Assembly: GCA_035294325.1 (NCBI GenBank)
Contig: DATGLE010000082.1
Coordinates: forward strand, 1-7,984
Length of the DNA: 7,984 nt
Direction: 5' to 3'
Origin: DATGLE01 sp035294325
GTDB lineage: Bacteria; Chloroflexota; Ktedonobacteria; Ktedonobacterales; Ktedonobacteraceae
This document shows positions 1-4,979 of this stretch, piece by piece. The position numbers and the translations under genes are program-made. The stretch's first letter is position 1. Every line of letters begins with the position of its first letter. The notes beneath the pieces are model-generated. The model was not told where the DNA came from. It made no database searches and saw nothing but the letters and a program-made list of their open reading frames with translations.

Positions 1-30
1 CCCCTTTTAGAGAATCATAGGTCTGATGCT

Positions 31-71
31 CCGTAGCAACATCGGGCAAAAGCCCTATTTTCCCTCTACGG
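31..71 (+). other. Nested hairpin upstream of the cupredoxin gene
   Basis: CCGTAG (31-36) pairs perfectly with CTACGG (66-71), and inside it GGGC (44-47) pairs with GCCC (52-55) around an AAAA loop, followed by TATTTT. This could be a weak terminator of a gene left of the window or part of a leader RNA. The stems are short, so the role is uncertain. Confidence 0.3.
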
Positions 72-109
72 TGTTGTACCAGGGGGTGTGTAACCGGTCA
101 GAGTAGTTA

Positions 110-157
110 CCTGTAGTGATCCGTCACTAAACAGCGTTCTGGAAAACTACAGGAGGT
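110..157 (+). promoter_or_regulatory. Leader that can pair with the cupredoxin ribosome binding site
   Basis: CCTGTAG (110-116) is an exact complement of CTACAGG (147-153), which overlaps the first half of the strong Shine-Dalgarno AGGAGG (151-156). A second perfect hairpin, TAGTGA (114-119) with TCACTA (124-129) and loop TCCG, shares bases 114-116 with the first pairing, so the two partly exclude each other. This is the layout expected for translational control by RNA refolding, or for a DNA operator. Seen: the complementarities. Inferred: any regulatory role. Confidence 0.35.
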
Positions 158-162
158 TTCTC

Positions 163-621
163 TTGACACATCTGATTCGCAACACCCGATACGGGCGATG
201 GTGGTGGGCGATCCTGGTATGCGGGGCTGCGCTCACGCTCCTGCTTGGCGCCTGTGGAGGGACCACGAACACAGCCGCTGCGCAGCCGAGCGCGCCCACA
301 GCAACTACAGCGCCTGCACAGGCGCCCACGACGGCAAGCACGTCAGCGCCTGTACAGACGGTACAGATCAAAATTGTCGAAAAAAATAACAAATATTCGT
401 TCCAGCCGGCCTCGGTGACTATTCCCAAAGGTGCGGAGATCGTTTGGACGAACATGTCCGATGCGCCGCACACCGTCACGAGCGATAACAACGCCTTTAC
501 GGGCAGCAGCACCTTCATGGAGAATCAAACCTTCAAGATGACGTTCAACACGGCGGGCACATTCGCCTACCATTGCTCTGTGCATCCCTACATGATGGGG
601 ACCATCACCGTTACCGGTTGA
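163..621 (+). CDS. Cupredoxin-domain lipoprotein (amicyanin/plastocyanin-like)
   Basis: A 152-residue blue-copper protein, probably tethered to the outer face of the membrane, where it would carry electrons or bind copper. The start is TTG, chosen because AGGAGG lies 6 nt upstream. Residues 13-30 form a hydrophobic signal segment ending in a lipobox (L28-G29-A30-C31). Residues 34-66 are a Thr/Ala/Pro-rich linker. The cupredoxin fold spans about 67-151. The type 1 copper ligands appear intact: His103 in APHTV, then Cys138, His141 and Met144 in YHCSVHPYMMG. The C-x2-H-x2-M spacing is that of amicyanin rather than classical plastocyanin. No redox partner gene is visible nearby, so its electron donor and acceptor are unknown. 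It appears monocistronic, with a structured leader and a hairpin downstream. Confidence 0.93.
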   Translation: MTHLIRNTRYGRWWWAILVCGAALTLLLGACGGTTNTAAAQPSAPTATTAPAQAPTTASTSAPVQTVQIKIVEKNNKYSFQPASVTIPKGAEIVWTNMSDAPHTVTSDNNAFTGSSTFMENQTFKMTFNTAGTFAYHCSVHPYMMGTITVTG

Positions 622-644
622 CAGGCACCTGGTATGCAGAGAAG

Positions 645-673
645 CCCCTCGCGCGGCAGAGCCGCGCAAGGGG
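645..673 (+). terminator. Terminator-like hairpin after the cupredoxin gene
   Basis: A 13-bp GC-rich stem with one mismatch (645-657 with 661-673) closes over the loop AGA, 23 nt after the stop codon. There is no T-run behind it; the sequence goes straight into the next palindrome. It may end transcription together with that palindrome or be part of a repeat. Confidence 0.4.
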
Positions 674-675
674 TA

Positions 676-751
676 GATAGTATGATATGGGACATGCGCT
701 GCGCGCATGTCCCATATCATACTATCCGCGCATGTCCCATATCATACTATC
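676..751. repeat. 25-bp repeat: one inverted and two tandem copies
   Basis: Bases 702-726 and 727-751 are identical 25-bp units beginning CGCGCATGTCCCATA and ending ATCATACTATC. Bases 676-699 are the exact reverse complement of 24 of the 25 positions, so 676-699 and 703-726 make a perfect 24-bp stem with a 3-nt loop. The unit is AT-rich at one end and CGCG at the other. The second tandem copy ends 1 nt before the GTGA that precedes the structured RNA. I do not recognise the repeat family. Confidence 0.9.
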
Positions 752-756
752 TGTGA

Positions 757-907
757 CGACTCCCTGCGGCTAAAGCCGAGGGCTTCTCAGGCGCGTGCCT
801 GAACGCTCCGTCCGAGCGCAAGGATGTTGAGAGCGGCATTATAAGCTATCGATAAGGCGGATGCCGCAGGCGCTCACCTGCACTGAGGGTGAGAACCTGA
901 CATCCTC
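757..907 (+). ncRNA. HEARO-type / IscB omega RNA, standalone
   Basis: About 150 nt of dense, nested pairing begin right after GTGA (753-756): CCC..CGGC (762-770) with GCCG.GGG (775-782) around TAAA; CAGGC (788-792) with GCCTG (797-801); CGCTC (804-808) with GAGCG (814-818); a long-range stem AGGATGT (821-827) with ACATCCT (900-906) that encloses GCGGCAT (833-839) with ATGCCGC (861-867) and CTCACC (873-878) with GGTGAG (888-893). Known: HEARO RNAs are mobile IS200/IS605-type elements found after ATGA or GTGA. They are the omega RNAs that guide the HNH nuclease IscB, with the guide at the 5' end, and they are plentiful in Ktedonobacter. Here no iscB follows; the RNA runs into the 3' end of a convergent gene. 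The guide would be roughly 16-20 nt ending near 752-756, that is, the 25-bp repeat. The stems exist on either strand; the strand call rests on GTGA and the order of hairpins. A TnpB-type right end on the - strand is the main alternative. Confidence 0.68.
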
Positions 908-2344
908 TCATGGCGTCAGGGTAGCCAGTGGTGTTGGCGCGGGGGTAGGAATAGCTTTATCCTGTGGAGCATCGATCAGGAACACTGCTGTTGTTAGCTT
1001 ATCCAGCATGCTCGAATTGTTCTGAAGTTGCTTCATGAATACCAGGACCTGCCTTTCATCAATACTGCCACTTGAGTTTGCCTGGTTGAGAACATCCTGC
1101 AAGGCTTGTAGCTCGATCTGGTGAAGTTGCTCAACAGAAACGCCCTGAGATTGGGCGACAGGGATCATCTCTCCCCCATTATTCTGCAAGAGCGCTCTCA
1201 CCTGATCCGGAGTAAGATGCAGCGCGGACGCTACCTCGTTCTGGAAAATGGCGACGTAGGGTTGGGCGTAGATTACTTCGTAAGGAGTTTTTTGCACCGG
1301 TGTTGGCAGCGCAGAGGCAACCTTACCGAATTGTGCTGCACCCTTGCCGAAACGTACCCCCATCGTGCTTACGCTGATGCCGCCAAGAAAGAAGATGATC
1401 GCGGTAGCCGCGAGAATGATCCACCACATCCTGTTCGATTTGCGGCGGGGCAGGAAGCTCGTTACCTTCTCCGCACGTGAAGGCATTTCCTCATCGTAGG
1501 CATAGCGCGCGGACTGCTCCCCTTCTCCGCGCTCGCCTGCCTGCTCCTCTGCTGCCTCCGTGCGCGGGGCATATTCCTGCAACTGGAACGCGCCCTGCCG
1601 GGGCGGTGGGCCATATGCCTGCGCTGGCTCCCTCAGCGCATGAGGACGGGCGGCGTAGGCTCGACTGGTAACGGCGCCATCCCCGGCGTCATAGGGCACA
1701 TACTCAAAGGGAACGTGACTACCTTTATCGCCAGAAGGGCCAGCCTGGTCTCGATCATGTCCATTATATTGCATCATCGTTTGCTCCCATAGTTTCCCAT
1801 AAATTTCCGGTACGCCTGTAGCGGCCTCGCGCCAGCGCAGAGCAAGTCGTGCGGCCTCTCGCACTCCGTCATCTGGATCGTGCAGTGCGGTGCTCAGTAT
1901 CTCTGAGGGCACACGGCTCCCCTGTTTGCCCAGCGCATAGACCGCCGTCTCGCGTACATGCCAGTCGGGATCATGCAGGGCGGCCACCAGCGTATGCAGC
2001 GGCGCCCGCGAGCCGCTGTTGCCCAGCGCATTCACCGCAGCGGCACGCACCGACTCATCTTCATCATTCAGCATCGCGGCCAGCAGATCCACAGGCGCGG
2101 CACCCTCCAGTCGTCCCAGCGTCCGCACTGCGGCGGCGCGCACCTGCCAGTCGGCGCTTTTCAGCTTTGCCATCAGGTCGTCAACCGCTATTTCGTGAGG
2201 AGCCTGCTCGGAGACGAATTTCAGGCGCTGCAACACTGTTGACAGGAGAGAAGATGGAGCCTGAGCGCTCAGACCATTCTCCTGCACACCCATCCGGTTG
2301 TCATCATGCTGGCTCTCGTGGCTCACATTCTCATTCTCTTCCAT
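908..2344 (-). CDS. HEAT-repeat single-pass membrane protein, probable ECF-sigma partner
   Basis: 478 residues. Residues 1-50 are polar. Four HEAT/PBS-lyase-like repeats with a period of about 31 residues cover about 53-172 (DWQVRAAAVRTLG, DESVRAAAVNALG, DWHVRETAVYALG, DDGVREAARLAL). A Pro/Gly/acidic linker follows (about 195-300), then basic RRK and one membrane helix at about 306-326. The outer domain, about 355-458, is helical and of the type with LTPDQVRALLQ and GVSVEQL, seen in surface proteins of Chloroflexota and Actinobacteria; the tail is Pro/Thr-rich. The predicted topology is HEAT inside, helical domain outside. The ATG lies 2 nt after the sigma factor stop codon and its Shine-Dalgarno (AGAGGA) lies inside the sigma gene, so translation is probably coupled. 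That layout is typical of membrane anti-sigma factors, but no RskA/RsrA-type anti-sigma domain is visible; HEAT repeats would have to do the binding (inference). It may instead be a target rather than a regulator. Confidence 0.85.
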   Translation of the reverse strand: MEENENVSHESQHDDNRMGVQENGLSAQAPSSLLSTVLQRLKFVSEQAPHEIAVDDLMAKLKSADWQVRAAAVRTLGRLEGAAPVDLLAAMLNDEDESVRAAAVNALGNSGSRAPLHTLVAALHDPDWHVRETAVYALGKQGSRVPSEILSTALHDPDDGVREAARLALRWREAATGVPEIYGKLWEQTMMQYNGHDRDQAGPSGDKGSHVPFEYVPYDAGDGAVTSRAYAARPHALREPAQAYGPPPRQGAFQLQEYAPRTEAAEEQAGERGEGEQSARYAYDEEMPSRAEKVTSFLPRRKSNRMWWIILAATAIIFFLGGISVSTMGVRFGKGAAQFGKVASALPTPVQKTPYEVIYAQPYVAIFQNEVASALHLTPDQVRALLQNNGGEMIPVAQSQGVSVEQLHQIELQALQDVLNQANSSGSIDERQVLVFMKQLQNNSSMLDKLTTAVFLIDAPQDKAIPTPAPTPLATLTP

Positions 2345-2346
2345 AA

Positions 2347-2964
2347 CTATTCCTCTCGCAGACCGCTTGTGCTGTGACTCTTCATACCCGCCTGGGATTG
2401 AAACTTGCGCAGGAGTTGCATAGCCCGGTGCACGTTCGACTTGACAGTGCCGATGGGCTGGTGCAGCAGGTCAGCTATCTCGCTGTAACTCAGTTCCGCC
2501 AGGTAATAGCAACCGATCGCAACGCGGTACTGTTCCGGGAGGCGCGCGATCATCGCTTCGAGTTCGCGTATCTCTTCTCGCCCCTCCAGCGCCTGCTCGG
2601 GCTGCTCGCGCTCATCGTCCGCGATTTCGAGGAGCGCACTCTCCTCCGAAGTATCGAGCGATATGCACTGGAGGCGGCTCGCGCCACTTCTATGGCGATA
2701 GAAGACGTGCAGCGTGATTTTGTACAGCCAGGGCAGGAGCTTCATCGCGCGTATGCGCTCGGCGGGATAGTCCGCCAGCGCATGGTATGCGCGAATGAAC
2801 ACCTCCTGCACGATATCCTCCGCATCCTGTGGGCTGCCCGACTGGCGCAAGGCAAATACATAGAGCCGCTGTTGAGAATTCAACACCAGTAGCTGGAAAT
2901 AGCGATTCAGGTCAGTTGCCAGCAGATCCAGGAGATCTGCTGGCGCTTCGCCGCCTGGCTCCAT
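2347..2964 (-). CDS. RNA polymerase sigma factor, ECF subfamily (sigma-70 family)
   Basis: 205 residues from the chosen start. Region 2 lies at about 28-95: the core-binding helix DAEDIVQEVFIRAYHAL (47-63) and the -10-recognising stretch PWLYKITLHVFYRHRS (78-93). An acidic linker (about 105-135) leads to region 4 at about 142-187, LPEQYRVAIGCYYLAELSYS followed by the helix-turn-helix EIADLLHQPIGTVKSNVHRA. Regions 1, 3.0 and 3.1 are absent, as in ECF factors. The ATG at 2964 is preceded by AGGGAAGGA at good spacing; an in-frame ATG at 2997 has no Shine-Dalgarno and would add 11 residues. Together with the upstream NTF2-like gene (86-nt gap) and the coupled HEAT membrane gene downstream it probably forms one transcription unit. 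The signal and target promoters cannot be read from the sequence, and no convincing ECF-type autoregulatory promoter was found. Confidence 0.93.
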   Translation of the reverse strand: MEPGGEAPADLLDLLATDLNRYFQLLVLNSQQRLYVFALRQSGSPQDAEDIVQEVFIRAYHALADYPAERIRAMKLLPWLYKITLHVFYRHRSGASRLQCISLDTSEESALLEIADDEREQPEQALEGREEIRELEAMIARLPEQYRVAIGCYYLAELSYSEIADLLHQPIGTVKSNVHRAMQLLRKFQSQAGMKSHSTSGLREE

Positions 2965-3050
2965 GTATTCCTTCCCTGTTGGCTCTGCGGGCCTCATTTT
3001 GTTTTTCTACTGGATAGAATACAAAAAGCGGCGTCCTGGTTGCAGATAAT

Positions 3051-3503
3051 TTATAGAACATAGGGGATGTCGACGCCGAGCTGGTGCAGCAGTCCGGCAA
3101 CGCCGCCCCCGGAGACGCGCTCGATATCGATGCGAACGATCTGGTCGTTCGCCAGCGTGTACTCGACGTTCTCTGTGGGTAAGGAGACGCTGCGCCCCAT
3201 TTGCGGAACGGGCGGGAGGTTCAACTGCGGCAGATTGATGCTCGCGGTCTGGTAGCCGGCGATCTGCAAGGTTCCCGTCACTTTATTGTCCTGCTCGTCA
3301 ACATTGTGCAGGTTGAAGATCAGTCCGGGTATGCCGGACTTCAGCCCTTGCATCAGGCCCATAAAGCTGCGCTTGTCGAGCGGCTGCGGCGTCCAGCCAC
3401 TGAAGATGAACGTGTCAGCGAGGTAGTCTGCGGCCTGGTCGAAGTCGTTGCCCTCCAGCGCACTCATAAATGACTTGACGGTATCTATATTCTCGAAACT
3501 CAT
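3051..3503 (-). CDS. NTF2-like / SnoaL-like fold protein
   Basis: 150 residues from the ATG at 3503, which has AAAGGAG 8 nt upstream; a longer reading to 3554 lacks support. The pattern is that of the cone-shaped NTF2-like superfamily (SnoaL-like polyketide cyclases, ketosteroid isomerases): N-terminal helices with TVKSFMSALEGNDFDQAADY, then LADTFIFSGW, then a helix with KRSFMGLMQGL, followed by alternating beta strands (VTGTLQIAGYQTASINL, ENVEYTLANDQIVRIDIE). There is no signal peptide, so it is cytoplasmic. The catalytic Asp/His residues of true SnoaL enzymes cannot be assigned with confidence; it may only bind a ligand. It precedes the ECF sigma gene in the same direction. Some ECF groups (ECF41, SigJ-like) carry a fused SnoaL-like C-terminal domain that controls the factor, so a separate regulatory subunit is conceivable (inference). 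Confidence 0.82.
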   Translation of the reverse strand: MSFENIDTVKSFMSALEGNDFDQAADYLADTFIFSGWTPQPLDKRSFMGLMQGLKSGIPGLIFNLHNVDEQDNKVTGTLQIAGYQTASINLPQLNLPPVPQMGRSVSLPTENVEYTLANDQIVRIDIERVSGGGVAGLLHQLGVDIPYVL

Positions 3504-3606
3504 GATGTATACTCCTTTCTCTGTAACGCACGAGGCGAGTGTGCGAGCCTCCATGAGCGACGCGGCCGCAATGCGTGAAGACGCCTCTACTGTTCACGGT
3601 TGTACC

Positions 3607-3619
3607 ATCTTTAAAAGAT
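3607..3619. promoter_or_regulatory. Small AT-rich dyad upstream of the NTF2/ECF/HEAT cluster
   Basis: ATCTTT (3607-3612) and AAAGAT (3614-3619) form a perfect dyad centred on one base, about 105 bp upstream of the NTF2-like start codon. Its place fits an operator or promoter element, but nothing else supports it. Confidence 0.2.
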
Positions 3620-3634
3620 AGAGATCACCAGGCG

Positions 3635-3677
3635 CTCGCAGCGCTCATGCCTCTACTCGCAAACGCTCATGCCTCTA
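3635..3677. repeat. Imperfect tandem duplication of 21/22 bp
   Basis: CTCGCAGCGCTCATGCCTCTA (3635-3655) is a near copy of the adjacent 3656-3677, which differs by one inserted base and one substitution. The second copy contains the stop codon of the PP2C-like remnant on the - strand, so the event duplicated the sequence just downstream of that reading frame. Confidence 0.8.
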
Positions 3678-3737
3678 GAAGAATACGATGCAGATGGTAA
3701 TATCGTCGCAGCCACCGGAGACGAACAGAACCGCAAA
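3675..3737 (-). pseudogene. C-terminal remnant of a PP2C-type Ser/Thr phosphatase
   Basis: Read on the - strand, 3719 to 3675 gives SGGCDDITICIVFF followed by TAG. That is the form of the last conserved PP2C (PPM) block, where Gly-x-x-Asp-Asn/Asp-Ile-Thr supplies a metal-binding Asp before the final beta strand and the C-terminus. Going upstream, about seven more residues can be read before an in-frame TAA (3738-3740), and no further PP2C homology is apparent, so only the very end of the gene is left. An FHA-domain gene, a usual neighbour of PP2C genes, lies 1.2 kb away. The match is short and could be chance. Confidence 0.5.
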
Positions 3738-3789
3738 TTTTTACATGGCCCGCTTATCTTCCCCCACAAGTCCCAGCGAATTGTGCATC

Positions 3790-3838
3790 CTGGTACAGAA
3801 TGATATCATGATTTATAAGTGATATCCGGTATAGAATG
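3790..3838 (+). promoter_or_regulatory. Putative control region of the transglutaminase/FHA operon
   Basis: GATATCA (3802-3808) and TGATATC (3820-3826) form an inverted repeat 11 nt apart; the first arm is itself part of the 8-bp palindrome TGATATCA. GGTACAGAATG (3792-3802) is repeated as GGTATAGAATG (3828-3838). The second copy contains TAGAAT, a five-of-six match to a -10 box, about 31 bp upstream of the preferred start codon. No good -35 box is seen, which would suit an activator-dependent promoter. Confidence 0.35.
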
Positions 3839-3868
3839 CGTGTGTTATGTCCTGGGGCTGATAAACTG

Positions 3869-4957
3869 ATGGGTAAAAAATATCTTTTTCTATTTCTGAT
3901 TCTGATGGCGCTGGTAGGGCTTTCGGGGGGCTATATCGTCGGGGGCACGCAGGCATACTCGCGCTATCAGCAGAACACCCTGGCGAATCAGGAGCATTGT
4001 GGGGGCCAGCCGCCGGTGCATATTTGCGTGCAAGCGCCGCAGAGTATTTTCAGTGCATTCTATCCCTCTTACGTTGCCGCGCAGTATCCGCTCTTTACCG
4101 TGAGCTATAGCAGCAGTCGCCCGGTGACGCTGCTGCTCAGCGTGGCGATTGATCGCGTTAGCCAGGTGCAGACGCGAACAGTGAATGTCACGGGGACAAT
4201 GCAGTCGTCTACGTTTATTCCGGCACTCCAGGGCCAGGTCTTACGCAAACTGACAATGGAACTCAATACCGCCCTGCATGTGGAGGCCAGAGACAGCGCG
4301 GGACACCTGTATTATATCAACGACATTCCTTTATTGCTGCATTCGCGCTGGCTGATGCAATGGGTAGCGGCGAACCGCCTGCGCATCGCGGCATGGGTGA
4401 CGCCCGATGATCCTGCGATAGCGGCGCTGGTGAGGAAAGCGCAAAGGCATTTGCGAGATCAGCCGCCGCCCGTGCCGCCGGCGATGGTCGGCTATAATGG
4501 CGCGACGGCTCAGCAGGTGGCCGACCAGGTTGACGCGCTTTACGATACCCTGCGCCTGGACTATCATATACATTATATCCAGGCCAGCGTTCCCTACACG
4601 GGCACAGCCGGAGGCAGCGCGGCAACGCAGAACGTCAGGTTGCCAGCGGAGGTGTTGCAGCAGGGCAGCGGCATGTGCGTTGAGCTGACGACGCTGCTGG
4701 CCTCGGCTGCCGAGCGCATCGGTATCAACACGGAAATCGTCATCATTCCCGGCCATGCGTTTCTGGGGGTCGCGGTCACACCTGATAACCGGCATTTTCA
4801 ATACTGGGACGCGGTTGATGTCGACAGCAACGTCGCGGCGGACTCCGCCAATGTCGCGGCGGATAATCTCTATCAGAAGAACCTGGCTCAGCATACGATT
4901 CTCGATACGATATCGATCAGTGACGCTCGCAATGCGCAGATAGGTCCAATGCTCTGA
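3869..4957 (+). CDS. Exported transglutaminase-like (papain-fold) protein
   Basis: 362 residues from the ATG at 3869. Residues 5-25 (LFLFLILMALVGLSGGYIVGG, preceded by GKK) are a signal peptide or signal anchor, so the rest lies outside the membrane. An in-frame ATG at 3836 would put 11 unlikely residues before the signal and overlaps a possible -10 box, so I prefer 3869, although its Shine-Dalgarno is weak. Residues 40-165 are beta-rich, perhaps an Ig-like domain. The C-terminal half holds a transglutaminase-like core: Cys270 in GSGMCVELTTLLASAAERIG, His296 in IIPGHAFLGV and Asp314 in FQYWDAVDVD, a plausible Cys-His-Asp triad. Bacterial members act as proteases, amidases or cross-linkers; the substrate is unknown. 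NVAADSANVAADN (321-333) is a small internal duplication. It forms an operon with the FHA gene 22 nt downstream. Confidence 0.82.
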   Translation: MGKKYLFLFLILMALVGLSGGYIVGGTQAYSRYQQNTLANQEHCGGQPPVHICVQAPQSIFSAFYPSYVAAQYPLFTVSYSSSRPVTLLLSVAIDRVSQVQTRTVNVTGTMQSSTFIPALQGQVLRKLTMELNTALHVEARDSAGHLYYINDIPLLLHSRWLMQWVAANRLRIAAWVTPDDPAIAALVRKAQRHLRDQPPPVPPAMVGYNGATAQQVADQVDALYDTLRLDYHIHYIQASVPYTGTAGGSAATQNVRLPAEVLQQGSGMCVELTTLLASAAERIGINTEIVIIPGHAFLGVAVTPDNRHFQYWDAVDVDSNVAADSANVAADNLYQKNLAQHTILDTISISDARNAQIGPML

Positions 4958-4979
4958 AGGGAGGAAGGGGGCAACGAGC

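Noticed and set aside
343..720. Open reading frame of 125 codons on the - strand opposite the cupredoxin gene
   Set aside because: It is antisense to a well-supported gene, starts within the 25-bp repeat and shows no domain; GC-rich coding DNA commonly gives such frames.
753..921. Right end of a TnpB-type IS200/IS605 element on the - strand
   Set aside because: The hairpin near 762-782 would fit such an end, but there is no trace of tnpB coding sequence on the - strand (it is the intact HEAT gene), and the GTGA plus hairpin order fits HEARO on the + strand better. Kept as the alternative.
3577..3597. ECF-type promoter (TGAAC with CGTC) upstream of the NTF2-like gene
   Set aside because: On the - strand TGAACA and CGTC are both present, but only about 7 bp apart instead of about 16.
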